From an uncultured Rhodospirillaceae bacterium (lineage in GTDB: Bacteria; Pseudomonadota; Alphaproteobacteria; Reyranellales; Reyranellaceae): a stretch of 64,000 nucleotides of DNA. The notes under the pieces were generated by a model. That model saw only the letters and a list, made by a program, of their open reading frames with translations, ran no database searches and was not told the DNA's origin. The DNA is taken from NCBI GenBank assembly GCA_945952105.1, contig CAMFGZ010000006.1, forward strand, positions 124,001 through 188,000, written 5' to 3'. Shown in pieces: positions 18,328-27,437 of this stretch. The first letter of the stretch is position 1. The number at the start of each line of letters is the position of its first letter. The translations under genes and the position numbers were made by a program.

Positions 18328-19721
18328 CAGTGATGGCCGGAGCCGGCATCGTCCGGCAGTTCGACGCCGCAGGCCGCCAGCGCCGCCTTGAGGTCGACCA
18401 TCAGCCGCTCCAGGCCGGCATTGTCGGCAGCCTCGCAGCGCGCCACCAGCACCGGCTGGGTATTGGAGGCACGCAGGAGCCACCATCCGTCCTTGGTGCT
18501 GACACGCACGCCGTCGATGTCGGAGAACGTGGCTCCCTCCTTCTGTAGCTTCGCCTTGACCTTCTCGACGACGCCGAACTTCTGGTCATCGGGACAGTCG
18601 AAGCGCAGTTCGGGCGTGTTGACCGGCTGGGGCAGCCCGTCGCGCATTTCCGCCAGGCTCTCCTTCGAGTTGGCGACGATGTTCAGCAGGCGCAGGCCGC
18701 AATAGAGCGCATCGTCGAAACCGTAGAAAGTATCGGCGAAGAAGACGTGACCGCTCATCTCGCCCGCGAGCGGCGCGCCGACCTCGGCCATCTTGCTCTT
18801 GATCAGCGAGTGACCGGTCTTGAACATCATGGGCTTGCCGCCGGCCTTGGCGATCTCGTCGAACAGCACCTGACTCGCCTTCACGTCGGCGATGATCGTG
18901 GCGCCCGGCTTGTTCTTCAGCACGTCACGCGACCACAGGACAAGAAGCTGGTCGCCCCACAGGATGCGGCCCTTGCCGTCCACCGCGCCGATGCGGTCAC
19001 CGTCACCGTCGAACGCGATGCCGAGATCACAGCCCTGCTTCTTCACCTCGGCGATCAGCTGCTCGAGATTCTTCGGCACCGTCGGATCGGGATGGTGTGC
19101 CGGGAAGGTGCCGTCGACCTTCTCGTTCAGCACGAAATGCTCACCTTCGAGTTTGTCCACAACGGCGCGGATCGACACGCCGACGGCTCCGTTGCCGGTG
19201 TCCCACGCAACCTTGAGCTTTTTGCCGGGCTTCACGTCGCGCAGCAGGCGCGCCGCATAGTCCGCGAGGATCGGCCGCTTCTCCACCTTGCCCTGCCCCG
19301 TCTCCCAGTCGCCCTTGCCGGCCATCGCGCCCAGGGTCTGGATATCGGCTCCGAAGAAGGACTTCTTGCCCATCATCATCTTGAAGCCGTTGTAGTCCGG
19401 CGGATTGTGCGACCCGGTGATCTGGATGCCGCCGTCGGCTTCGAGGTGGTAGACCGCGAAATACAGCATCGGAGTCGCTGCCAGGCCGATGTCCAGCACG
19501 TCTATGCCGGCCGCCGTCAGCCCCTCGATGCACGCCGCTGCAAGTTCGGGCGAGCTCAGTCGCCCGTCATAGCCCAGCGCCACGCGCTTTCCGCCCTTGC
19601 GCCTCACGAGCGTCCCCAGAGTGCGACCGATCGCGCGTGCGTCGGCGGCATGCACGGTGCCGCCTACGATGCCGCGGATGTCGTACTCACGCAGGATGCT
19701 GGAATCGAACTTGTGGCTCAT
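18327..19721 (-). CDS. Phosphomannomutase/phosphoglucomutase
   Basis: Interconverts hexose 6- and 1-phosphates, supplying Glc-1-P or Man-1-P for nucleotide sugars. The 464 residues hold all four active-site loops of the alpha-D-phosphohexomutase superfamily: phosphoserine loop TGSHNPPDYNG, metal loop DGDGDRIG, sugar-binding GEMSGHVFF and phosphate-binding RASNTQP. N-terminal EYDIRGIVG is typical of AlgC/ManB types. It is third in the minus-strand operon galU-ugd-this-cyclotransferase, 32 bp after ugd, so its product Glc-1-P can feed GalU directly. Confidence 0.95.
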   Translation of the reverse strand: MSHKFDSSILREYDIRGIVGGTVHAADARAIGRTLGTLVRRKGGKRVALGYDGRLSSPELAAACIEGLTAAGIDVLDIGLAATPMLYFAVYHLEADGGIQITGSHNPPDYNGFKMMMGKKSFFGADIQTLGAMAGKGDWETGQGKVEKRPILADYAARLLRDVKPGKKLKVAWDTGNGAVGVSIRAVVDKLEGEHFVLNEKVDGTFPAHHPDPTVPKNLEQLIAEVKKQGCDLGIAFDGDGDRIGAVDGKGRILWGDQLLVLWSRDVLKNKPGATIIADVKASQVLFDEIAKAGGKPMMFKTGHSLIKSKMAEVGAPLAGEMSGHVFFADTFYGFDDALYCGLRLLNIVANSKESLAEMRDGLPQPVNTPELRFDCPDDQKFGVVEKVKAKLQKEGATFSDIDGVRVSTKDGWWLLRASNTQPVLVARCEAADNAGLERLMVDLKAALAACGVELPDDAGSGHH

Positions 19722-19753
19722 GGAATGGACTCCGGAAAAAGCCGTCGGGAAAT

Positions 19754-21070
19754 TCAGGAACGCGGGGCGGGCCGGCCCACACCCTCGTAGGTGAAGCCAA
19801 GCGTGCGCATTTCAGCCGGATCGAAGATGTTGCGCAGGTCGACGATGCGCGGCTGCCGCATCAGGTCCTTGATGCGCCGCGGGTCGAGCCCGCGAAACTC
19901 GTGCCATTCGGTTATGACGAGCAGGACGTCGGCGCCCGTCGCCGCCTCGTAGGCGGTCCTGGTGAAGGTCACGTCCTTCATCAGGCGCCCGGCCTCTTCC
20001 ATGCCCTCGGGATCGAACGCAACGATACGGGCGCCGGCCGCCTGCAGCGCGGGCACGATGTCGAGCGACGGCGCGTCGCGCATGTCGTCGGTGTTCGGCT
20101 TGAACGTCAGGCCCAGCACGCCGATCGTCAGTCCCGCGACCGAGCCGCCGCAGAAGTCGATGACCTTCTTCGCCATCTTCTTCTTCCGGCCATTGTTCAC
20201 CTCGATCACCTGCTCGACGATCGTCTGCGGGGCGTTGGCCTCTCGCGCGGTGTAGGCAAGCGCCAGCGTGTCCTTCGGAAAGCAGGAGCCGCCGAATCCC
20301 GGCCCGGGATGCAGGAACTTGCGCCCGATCCGGCCGTCCAGTCCGATGCCTCGCGCCACATCGTGCACGTCGGCACCGACCTTCTCGCACAGGTCGGCGA
20401 TCTCGTTGATGAACGTGATCTTGGTCGCGAGAAAGGCGTTGCCAGCGTATTTCGTCACTTCGGCCGTCTCGATGTTGGTGAACACCATCGGCGTCTGAAT
20501 CAGATTGAGCGGCCGATAGATCGCCGCCATCACGTCACGCGCGCGTTGGCTTTCGACCCCGATCACGACGCGATCCGGCTTCATGAAATCCTCGATCGCC
20601 GCGCCTTCGCGCAGGAACTCCGGATTTGAGGCCACGTCGAACTCGGCAGCGGGCCGCGATTCGCGGATGATGCGGGCGACCTCGCGCCCGGTGCCGACCG
20701 GCACGGTCGACTTTGTCACGACCACCGTATAGCCCGTGATCGCGCGGGCGATCTCGGCAGCAGCGGCATAGACGTAGGACAGGTCGGCATGGCCGTCGCC
20801 GCGCCGCGTGGGCGTGCCGACGGCGATGAACACCGCGTCGGCATTGCCCACCGCATCCGCGAGATGCGTGCCGAACGTCAGCCGGCCGGAGCGCACATTG
20901 TCGGCCACCAGCCGGTCGAGACCCGGCTCGTAGATCGGGATCTCGCCCTTTCTGAGCCGCTCGATCTTTGCGGCCTCCTTGTCGACGCACACCACGTCGT
21001 GTCCGAACTGCGCGAAGCAGGCTCCCGACACCAGTCCGACATAGCCCGAACCGATCATGGCGATGCGCAT
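19754..21070 (-). CDS. ugd: UDP-glucose 6-dehydrogenase
   Basis: Oxidises UDP-glucose to UDP-glucuronate with two NAD+, a precursor for capsule, exopolysaccharide or lipid A sugars. 438 residues: NAD-binding GSGYVGLVSGACFAQFGH at the N-terminus, GTPTRRGDGHADLSYV, catalytic Cys in FGGSCFPKDTLAL and the C-terminal domain with LTFKPNTDDMRDAPSLDIV. The ATG at 21070 gives the family start; the open frame continues upstream into galU as shadow. It begins 5 bp after galU stops, so the two successive enzymes are co-transcribed. Confidence 0.96.
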   Translation of the reverse strand: MRIAMIGSGYVGLVSGACFAQFGHDVVCVDKEAAKIERLRKGEIPIYEPGLDRLVADNVRSGRLTFGTHLADAVGNADAVFIAVGTPTRRGDGHADLSYVYAAAAEIARAITGYTVVVTKSTVPVGTGREVARIIRESRPAAEFDVASNPEFLREGAAIEDFMKPDRVVIGVESQRARDVMAAIYRPLNLIQTPMVFTNIETAEVTKYAGNAFLATKITFINEIADLCEKVGADVHDVARGIGLDGRIGRKFLHPGPGFGGSCFPKDTLALAYTAREANAPQTIVEQVIEVNNGRKKKMAKKVIDFCGGSVAGLTIGVLGLTFKPNTDDMRDAPSLDIVPALQAAGARIVAFDPEGMEEAGRLMKDVTFTRTAYEAATGADVLLVITEWHEFRGLDPRRIKDLMRQPRIVDLRNIFDPAEMRTLGFTYEGVGRPAPRS

Positions 21071-21075
21071 TTCGA

Positions 21076-21957
21076 TCAGGCCTTCAGCAAGCGACCAAGA
21101 AGAGCCCGCGTCTCCGCGGCCGTGTCGGCGCGATGCAGGGCCACGGCGACATTGGCTTCGAGGAAGCCGATGCGGCTGCCGCAATCGTAGCGCTGGCCGG
21201 CATACTTCAACGCATGAAAGGGCGAACGACCGATCATCTTCGCCATTGCGTCCGTGAGCTGGATCTCGCCGCCGGCGCCGGTCTCGTGCCGATCGAGATG
21301 GTCGAACACCTCGGGCATCAGTACATAGCGGCCGATCAGGGCCAGCGTCGAAGGCGCTTCCTCGGGCTTGGGCTTCTCGACCATTCCGGTGATCTCGGAC
21401 AGGTTGCCGTTCTCGTTCTTCACGGCCGCAATGCCGTAGCTCTTGGTCTGCTCGCGCGGCACATCCATCACGGCAACGACGCTGCCGCCGGTCTTCTCGT
21501 GAGCCTGCACCAGCTGGCCGATGCAACTCGGCTCGTCGAGCGTCAACTCATCCGGCAACAGGACCGCGAAGGGCTCCTGCCCGATCCAATGGCGCGCGCA
21601 CCAAACGGCATGGCCGAGACCCAATGGCTTCTGCTGGCGCGTGAAGATCGCATTGCCAGGCTTGATCGTGGCGTCCTGCGTCTGCTTCAGCTCCGGCGCC
21701 TTCTTGCGCTGTTCGAGCGTCACTTCCAGCTCGAAGGCATGATCGAAATGATCTTCCAGCGCGCCCTTGTTGCGGCCGGACACGAAAACGAACTCCTCGA
21801 TGCCAGCGGCCAGGCACTCCTGCACGGCATACTGGATGAGCGGCCGATCGACGACCGTCAGCATCTCCTTGGGCATGGCTTTGGTCGCGGGGAGGAATCT
21901 GGTTCCCAAACCGGCAACCGGAAGTACGGCTTTTCGGACTCGCTGCGCCATGCTCAT
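21076..21957 (-). CDS. galU: UTP--glucose-1-phosphate uridylyltransferase
   Basis: Makes UDP-glucose from UTP and Glc-1-P. 293 residues with nucleotide-binding GLGTRFLPATKAMPKEML, PLGLGHAVWCAR, PDELTLDEP and GEIQLTDAMA, all characteristic of GalU. It heads the operon galU-ugd-phosphohexomutase-cyclotransferase, and a good promoter lies immediately upstream. The product is the direct substrate of the next gene. Confidence 0.96.
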   Translation of the reverse strand: MSMAQRVRKAVLPVAGLGTRFLPATKAMPKEMLTVVDRPLIQYAVQECLAAGIEEFVFVSGRNKGALEDHFDHAFELEVTLEQRKKAPELKQTQDATIKPGNAIFTRQQKPLGLGHAVWCARHWIGQEPFAVLLPDELTLDEPSCIGQLVQAHEKTGGSVVAVMDVPREQTKSYGIAAVKNENGNLSEITGMVEKPKPEEAPSTLALIGRYVLMPEVFDHLDRHETGAGGEIQLTDAMAKMIGRSPFHALKYAGQRYDCGSRIGFLEANVAVALHRADTAAETRALLGRLLKA

Positions 21958-21977
21958 CGACCTCGTTCAGCAACTGG

Positions 21978-22006
21978 ATTGTATATGAAAATCAATGATT
22001 TGACAG
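21978..22006 (-). promoter_or_regulatory. Promoter of the galU operon
   Basis: On the minus strand CTGTCA (22006-22001), a 17-bp spacer and TACAAT (21983-21978), in an AT-rich island. Predicted start about 21972, only some 15 nt before the galU ATG. Confidence 0.6.
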
Positions 22007-22067
22007 GATCAAGGCAGGATGCCCCGCGGGTCCGCTAGATGGCATGGCGGCGCTCGCCGTGGCAAGG

Positions 22068-22778
22068 TCATCCACCGAGCAACACGTCCTTCGCCCGGTT
22101 GATGCGCGCAGCAAGTTCAGCCGATCCTCCCACGTCGGGATGCATACGGAGGATCAGCCGCCGATGTGCCGCCTTGATCTGCTCGTCCGTGGCACCTTCG
22201 GACAGACCCAGCACCGCCAGGGCGTCTTCGCGAGTCATGTCGGTGCGGGCGGAGTGCGGCGGCGGCGCTCCCCGCATGCTGCGCCAGTCGTCGCCCAAGC
22301 GACGGTCGAGATAGGCTTCGAGCACCCTGAGCGAATCCGCGTCGGCCGTGCATTCGGTCCGCAAGTCGAGCAGGTCCGCGTCCGTGAGCACATCCAGCGT
22401 CCGTCCCGCAAAACGACCGGCCAGCACCGCGCCGCCGACATCGCCGGTCGTATGGTCGATCCACGCTTGCAGGAAGGTCGTGCGCACCTCGGTGCGCTGG
22501 CCGGTGCCCGGCGCGCTGAAGCCTCCCGACGGGCGATTGCGGACGGCGCGCACGATCAGCGCCGCGATGGCGATACCCGCCAGCCCCATGAGTTCAGGCA
22601 GGAGGCCGGGCAGGAAACGGAGCCCGAAAATCAACATGGCGCCAATGCCGACGCCACCAAGCACCACCATGACCAGGCGCAGCACGCGCGCCAGCGAGGA
22701 AGGGCTGGCGCGCAGGAGCCAGGCAATGACCAAAGCGATTGCAGCGAAGAGCAGCAGCGCCAGGAGAAGCGCCGGCAT
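22068..22778 (-). CDS. Membrane-anchored DnaJ-domain protein
   Basis: 236 residues. Three hydrophobic segments (about 3-24, 34-55, 62-80) anchor it in the membrane, and a J domain lies at the extreme C-terminus, with the HPD tripeptide in LILRMHPDVGG. That layout (C-terminal J domain after membrane helices) resembles TIM14-like alphaproteobacterial proteins rather than DnaJ itself. It should stimulate DnaK ATPase near the inner membrane. The ATG follows the mltG stop by 3 bp, with a GTG codon between, so it is the last gene of the fab-mltG operon. Note that it ends 110 bp before galU. Confidence 0.88.
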   Translation of the reverse strand: MPALLLALLLFAAIALVIAWLLRASPSSLARVLRLVMVVLGGVGIGAMLIFGLRFLPGLLPELMGLAGIAIAALIVRAVRNRPSGGFSAPGTGQRTEVRTTFLQAWIDHTTGDVGGAVLAGRFAGRTLDVLTDADLLDLRTECTADADSLRVLEAYLDRRLGDDWRSMRGAPPPHSARTDMTREDALAVLGLSEGATDEQIKAAHRRLILRMHPDVGGSAELAARINRAKDVLLGG

Positions 22779-22781
22779 CAC

Positions 22782-23822
22782 CTATTGCCGGGTCGGCGGC
22801 GTCTGGGGCGCCGTCGTCTGCGGCTGAGTCTGTGATTGCGATTCGGCTTTTTCGCGCTGGATCTGGCGCCAGCGCTCGACATTGCGATTGTGCTCGAGGA
22901 GCGTGGTGGCGAAGGCGTGCCCGCCCTGCCCATCGGCGACGAAATAGAGCGAACGGTCACGCGCCGGATTGGTCGCCGCGACGATCGACGCCCGGCCGGG
23001 ATTGCAAATGGGCCCGCGCGGCAGGGCCGCGATCACGTAGGTGTTGAACGGCGTGTTCGACTGCAGGTCGGCGCGCGTCAGGTCTCGTCCGAGCGGCGCT
23101 TTTCCTTCGGTCAGGCCGTAGATGGTGGTCGGGTCGCTCTCGAGCTTCATGCGACGGCGCAGGCGGTTCATGAAGACCGCTGCGACCTTGGTGCGCTCGG
23201 CTGGCACCGCCGTTTCTTTCTCGATCATCGACGCCAGGATCAGCGCCTCGCGCTTGTTGGCGAGCGGCAGGCCGGCCGCGCGCTTGCGCCATGCCTCGTC
23301 GAGCGTCTTCTCCATCGCCTCCTTCATGCGCAACAGCAACCCGTCGCGGGTGTCGTCGCGCGAATAGAAGTAGGTCTCGGGCAGGAGGTCTCCCTCCTTC
23401 ACGTCGAGCGTGATGTCGCCGGTAAGCGCCTCGGTCTTGCGCACCAGTTCCAGCACCTCGGGCGTCGTCGTGCCTTCGGGAATGGTGAGCCGGCGCTGGA
23501 CGACCTTGCCCGACTGCAGCAATTCGACCAGCGCCTGCATCGACGTATGCGCCGGCACTTCGTATTCGCCCGCCTTGATCGGCTTGGGCGACGGGTCGAT
23601 CAGCAGGGCCACGCGGAAGAGACGCGGGTGGGCGATGACGCCCTCCTCCTCCAGCAGCTTGGCCATGGTCGTGGGACCCGCACCGCGCGGGATCACGACG
23701 TTCTTGGTCTTCTCGAGCGGTCCCTGCGCCGTCAGGATCACGTGGCCGACGTAGATCGACCCGCCCATGATTGTGGCGAACAACGCAATGAAGAACAGAA
23801 CCCAGCGGAAGTAGCTGAGCAT
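22782..23822 (-). CDS. mltG: Endolytic murein transglycosylase MltG
   Basis: Inner-membrane lytic transglycosylase that cleaves nascent glycan strands. 346 residues: one N-terminal transmembrane helix (about 5-27), a LysM-like region and the YceG catalytic domain with the conserved Glu in LASMIEKET, the DPTTIYGLTEG block, and LPRGPICNPGRASI. A glutamine/threonine-rich tail ends the protein. The gene lies 17 bp after fabF in the same operon, a common alphaproteobacterial and gammaproteobacterial order. Confidence 0.95.
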   Translation of the reverse strand: MLSYFRWVLFFIALFATIMGGSIYVGHVILTAQGPLEKTKNVVIPRGAGPTTMAKLLEEEGVIAHPRLFRVALLIDPSPKPIKAGEYEVPAHTSMQALVELLQSGKVVQRRLTIPEGTTTPEVLELVRKTEALTGDITLDVKEGDLLPETYFYSRDDTRDGLLLRMKEAMEKTLDEAWRKRAAGLPLANKREALILASMIEKETAVPAERTKVAAVFMNRLRRRMKLESDPTTIYGLTEGKAPLGRDLTRADLQSNTPFNTYVIAALPRGPICNPGRASIVAATNPARDRSLYFVADGQGGHAFATTLLEHNRNVERWRQIQREKAESQSQTQPQTTAPQTPPTRQ

Positions 23823-23839
23823 GACTCAGCTCCCTGAGT

Positions 23840-25096
23840 TCAGGCAGGCCCGACGATCAGGGCCGCGTTGGTTCCGCCAAATCCGAACGAATTGCTGAGC
23901 GCGTAGCGAACCTTGCGCTGCTTGGCCTGCTTCGGCACCAGGTCGATGTCGCAACCCTCGTCCGGTTCGTCGAGATTGAGCGTCGGCGGAACCGCCTGCT
24001 CGATCAGCGACTTGATCGCATAGATCGCCTCGATCGCGCCCGCAGCGCCCAGCAGATGGCCGGTTGCCGACTTGGTCGACGACATGGACAGCTTGTAGGC
24101 ATCGGCGCCGAAGGTCTTCTTGACCGCACCGAGCTCGATGACGTCCGCCATGGTCGAGGTGCCATGGGCGTTGACGTAGTCGATCTGGTCCGTGCCCAGG
24201 TTGGCGCGCTTCAGCGCCGCCTTCATCGCGCGCATCGCACCATCGCCGTCCTCCGACGGAGCGGTGATGTGATAGGCGTCGCCCGAAAGCCCGTAGCCCA
24301 GAATCTCGGCGTAGATCTTGGCGCCGCGCTTCCTGGCGTGTTCGTACTCTTCGAGCACGAGGCAGCCGGCACCCTCGCCCATCACGAAGCCGTCGCGCTT
24401 CTTGTCCCACGGCCGCGACGCCTGCGTCGGGGTATCGTTGAAATCGGTCGACAGCGCCTTGCAGGCATTGAAGCCCGCGATGCCGATGCGGCAGATCGCG
24501 GCTTCGGCACCGCCCGCCACCATCACATCCGCATCCTCGAACTGGATCAGCCGCGCGGCATCGCCGATCGCATGCGCACCGGTGGCGCAGGCCGTGACGA
24601 CCGCGTGGTTCGGCCCCTTGAAGCCGTACTTGATCGAGACCTGGCCAGAGACGAGGTTGATCAGCGCCGAGGGAATGAAGAACGGGCTGACGCGGCGCGG
24701 TCCCCGCTCCTTCAAGGTCAGCGATGTCTCGTAGATCGTCTGGAGTCCACCGATACCGGAGCCGATCATGACGCCGGTCCGGGTGAGACCTTCCTCGTCC
24801 TGCGGCATCCAGCCCGAATCCTCGACCGCCTGCTGGGCGGCCGCGATTCCGAACACGATGAACTTGTCCAGCTTCCGCTGCTCCTTGGGCGCAAGGTAAT
24901 CGTCCACGTTGAAGTGGCCGTTTGCCTTGTCGCCCTGGGGCACCTCGCCCGCGATCCGGGTTGCGAGATCGGATGTGTCGAAAGCCTGGATCGGGCGGAT
25001 GCCCGATTCCGCCGCCATGAGGCGGCGCCAGTTGGTGTCGACACCGTCACCCAACGGCGTCACCATACCCATGCCGGTTACGACGACTCGCCTCAT
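23840..25096 (-). CDS. fabF: Beta-ketoacyl-ACP synthase II
   Basis: Condenses malonyl-ACP with acyl-ACP during fatty acid elongation. The 418 residues have the thiolase-fold triad: Cys170 in VVTACATGAHAIG, His in NAHGTSTMADVIELGA (about 310) and His in KSATGHLLGAAGA (about 347) with the conserved Lys. N-terminus MRRVVVTGMGMVTPLG is typical. It follows acpP by 34 bp, giving the classic acpP-fabF pair. Confidence 0.97.
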   Translation of the reverse strand: MRRVVVTGMGMVTPLGDGVDTNWRRLMAAESGIRPIQAFDTSDLATRIAGEVPQGDKANGHFNVDDYLAPKEQRKLDKFIVFGIAAAQQAVEDSGWMPQDEEGLTRTGVMIGSGIGGLQTIYETSLTLKERGPRRVSPFFIPSALINLVSGQVSIKYGFKGPNHAVVTACATGAHAIGDAARLIQFEDADVMVAGGAEAAICRIGIAGFNACKALSTDFNDTPTQASRPWDKKRDGFVMGEGAGCLVLEEYEHARKRGAKIYAEILGYGLSGDAYHITAPSEDGDGAMRAMKAALKRANLGTDQIDYVNAHGTSTMADVIELGAVKKTFGADAYKLSMSSTKSATGHLLGAAGAIEAIYAIKSLIEQAVPPTLNLDEPDEGCDIDLVPKQAKQRKVRYALSNSFGFGGTNAALIVGPA

Positions 25097-25130
25097 CTTC
25101 CGACGTCCCTCTTGCAGGAAACGATGGAGA

Positions 25131-25370
25131 TCAGGACTTCGCGTTGCCCTTGATGAAGCCGATCGCGTCGCCGACGGTCTGGATCTTCTCGGCGGCGTCG
25201 TCGGGAATCTCGATTCCGAATTCTTCCTCGAACGCCATCACCAGCTCGACCGTGTCGAGGCTGTCTGCCCCGAGGTCGTCGATGAACTTGGCCTCTTCCT
25301 TGACCTGAGCGGCCTCGACGCCGAGATGCTCAACGACGATCTTCTTAACGCGCTCGGCAATATCGCTCAT
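25131..25370 (-). CDS. acpP: Acyl carrier protein
   Basis: 79 acidic residues that carry growing acyl chains on a 4'-phosphopantetheine arm attached to Ser37 in [10 protein letters not shown]. Length and helix pattern match AcpP. AAGGACAAGACA precedes the ATG. A hairpin followed by TTTTT lies in the 136-bp gap after fabG, so acpP is probably expressed partly from its own promoter, as expected for its high level. Confidence 0.97.
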   Translation of the reverse strand: MSDIAERVKKIVVEHLGVEAAQVKEEAKFIDDLGADSLDTVELVMAFEEEFGIEIPDDAAEKIQTVGDAIGFIKGNAKS

Positions 25371-25394
25371 TGTCTTGTCCTTCCCGTGTATCCA

Positions 25395-25432
25395 AAAATC
25401 CCGGTCGCCGAAGGGGGTTCGGCGAATGCCGG
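25395..25432 (-). terminator. Terminator or attenuator between fabG and acpP
   Basis: On the minus strand a perfect 8-bp stem TCGCCGAA/TTCGGCGA (25405-25425) with a five-base loop, extended by outer CCGG/CCGG, followed by GATTTTTGG. It lies only about 25 bp before the acpP start, so it acts either as the fabD-fabG terminator or as an attenuator in the acpP leader. Confidence 0.6.
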
Positions 25433-25506
25433 GCTATTAACATAGCTTCCCGGCCATTGGCTAGGTCCGAAAAGCCCACAAAATCAGGCACTTGCAGCCT
25501 TTACCC

Positions 25507-26247
25507 TCAGATCATCGCCATCCCGCCGTTGATGTGCAGGGTCTGACCCGTGACATAGGCCGCCTCGTCGCTGGCGAGATAGACCACGCCGGCCGCGATC
25601 TCCTCCGGCGTGCCGAGGCGATCGGCGGGAACGCGACCCAAGATCGCCTTCTTCTGGTCGTCGGTCAGCACGTCGGTCATCGGCGTGGCGATGAAGCCCG
25701 GCGCCAGGCAATTCACCGTGATGCCGCGGGACGCCAGTTCCTGCGCCAGCGACTTCGACATGCCGATCAGGCCGGCCTTGGCCGCCGCATAGTTGGCCTG
25801 GCCGGGATTGCCGGTGACGCCCACGATCGAGGTGATGTTGATGACCCGGCCGAACCGCCGCTTCATCATTCCGCGCATGGCCGCGCGGGTGAGGCGGAAG
25901 GTGCCGGTGAGGTTCACCTGCAGGACCTTCTCCCACTCCTCGTCCTTCATGCGCATCGAGATGTTGTCGCGCGTGATGCCGGCGTTGTTCACCAGGATGT
26001 CGAGCTTGCCGCCCATCGCGGCCTCGGCTTCCTTGGCGAGCCGGTCGATGTCTGCCGGATCGTCCATCTTGGCGGCCACGACATGCGCGCGCTCGCCCAG
26101 TTCGCCTTTGAGCTTCTCCAGCGCCTCGGCCCGGGTGCCCGAAAGCGTCACCGTCGCGCCCTGCTTGTGGAGTGCGCGCGCAATCGCACCGCCGATACCA
26201 CCCGATGCACCCGTGACGAGAGCCGCCTTGCCGGTCAGGTCAAACAT
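25507..26247 (-). CDS. fabG: 3-oxoacyl-ACP reductase
   Basis: NADPH-dependent reduction of 3-ketoacyl-ACP. 246 residues, classical short-chain dehydrogenase: TGASGGIGGAIA (12-23), NNAG (87-90), catalytic Ser140, Tyr153 and Lys157 (ITSIVGVTG, NYAAAKAG). N-terminus MFDLTGKAALVTG is the FabG type. It starts 10 bp after fabD. Confidence 0.97.
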   Translation of the reverse strand: MFDLTGKAALVTGASGGIGGAIARALHKQGATVTLSGTRAEALEKLKGELGERAHVVAAKMDDPADIDRLAKEAEAAMGGKLDILVNNAGITRDNISMRMKDEEWEKVLQVNLTGTFRLTRAAMRGMMKRRFGRVINITSIVGVTGNPGQANYAAAKAGLIGMSKSLAQELASRGITVNCLAPGFIATPMTDVLTDDQKKAILGRVPADRLGTPEEIAAGVVYLASDEAAYVTGQTLHINGGMAMI

Positions 26248-26257
26248 GGCTTTCTCC

Positions 26258-27199
26258 TCACGCCGTCTTCAGAAAGGCTTCGATGTCGGCCGGCGTGTTG
26301 AGCGCCATGCCGGTCATCTCCTTGTCGATGCGCTTCACGAGGCCCGACAGGACCTTCCCTGTACCGCACTCGACGAGCACCTCCACTTCCCGGCTCTTCA
26401 TGTACTGCACGCTCTCGCGCCAACGTACGAGGCCGGTGACCTGTTCCACCAGACGCTGCTTGATGGAGGCTGGATCGCTCAGTTCGGCCGCCAGCACGTT
26501 CGACACGAGCGGCACGCGCGGCGGCATCAGCGTCACGCCTTCGAGTGCGACCTTCATCGCGTCGGCGGCCGGCTGCATCAGCGGGCAATGGAAAGGCGCG
26601 CTCACCGGCAGCAGCATACCGCGCTTGCAGCCCTTGGCCTTGGCGACCTCGATCGTGCGCTCGACCGCTTCCTTGTGACCGCTGACCACGACCTGACCGC
26701 CGCCGTTGTCATTGGCGACCGCGACAACTTCCCCCTGCGCGGCCTCCTTGCAGGCTTCCTGGGCGGGCTCCAACTCGATGCCCAGCAGGGCCGCCATGGC
26801 GCCGACGCCGACCGGCACCGCCTTCTGCATCGACTGCCCGCGCAGCTTCAGGAGGCGTGCCGCGTCCGAAAGCGAAAGGGCACCGGCCGCGGCCAGCGCC
26901 GAGTATTCGCCGAGGGAATGGCCCGCGACGTAGGCCGCGAGCGACGGCAGCGGCTTGCCGCCATCCTTTTCCAGGATCCGGGCGACGGCAACGCTGACGG
27001 CCATCAGGGCCGGCTGGGCGTTCTCGGTCAGGACGAGGTCGCTTTCGGGTCCTTCCCGCATCAATTTCGAGAGATTCTGCTTCAGCGCCTCGTCGACTTC
27101 CCCGAATACTTCCCGGGCCGTGGCGAAGGCGCCGGCGAGGTCGGCCCCCATGCCGACGGCCTGCGATCCCTGTCCCGGAAAGACAAAAGCCCGACTCAT
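26258..27199 (-). CDS. fabD: Malonyl-CoA:ACP transacylase
   Basis: Loads malonate onto ACP. 313 residues with FVFPGQGSQAVGMG at the start, the nucleophile Ser95 in GHSLGEYSAL, and the catalytic His in VSAPFHCPLM (about 202). It heads the fabD-fabG-acpP-fabF-mltG-dnaJ run and is divergent from the rpsF operon across a 238-bp gap. No fabH or plsX is next to it. Confidence 0.97.
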   Translation of the reverse strand: MSRAFVFPGQGSQAVGMGADLAGAFATAREVFGEVDEALKQNLSKLMREGPESDLVLTENAQPALMAVSVAVARILEKDGGKPLPSLAAYVAGHSLGEYSALAAAGALSLSDAARLLKLRGQSMQKAVPVGVGAMAALLGIELEPAQEACKEAAQGEVVAVANDNGGGQVVVSGHKEAVERTIEVAKAKGCKRGMLLPVSAPFHCPLMQPAADAMKVALEGVTLMPPRVPLVSNVLAAELSDPASIKQRLVEQVTGLVRWRESVQYMKSREVEVLVECGTGKVLSGLVKRIDKEMTGMALNTPADIEAFLKTA

Positions 27200-27280
27200 G
27201 CGCGTTTTCCCCTGATTTCGGCTTGAATTGAGGCAGTCATACCGGGGTGCCGGACGCAGTCAAGCCGCACCGGTAATGCC

Positions 27281-27308
27281 TTGATTTCGAGCCGCCGGCC
27301 TGTATAAC
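27281..27308 (+). promoter_or_regulatory. Promoter of rpsF-rpsR-rplI
   Basis: TTGATT, 16-bp spacer, TATAAC with TG directly before the -10. Predicted start about 27315 and a leader of about 120 nt. The leader has a short CCGG-TTCC/GGAA-CT-CCGG fold at 27387-27406 that might be the S6:S18 autoregulatory site, but I cannot confirm this. Confidence 0.6.
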
Positions 27309-27437
27309 CGCCCCTCTTCGGGGCCTGAATCGGCTCCGATCTCCTTGCCGCCCCGGTGCATTCCGCGATGGGACGGCTAGATCCGGCCGGTTCCTCGGAA
27401 CTCCGGGTCGCTAACAGCCATAAGGAGCCGAATCTAC

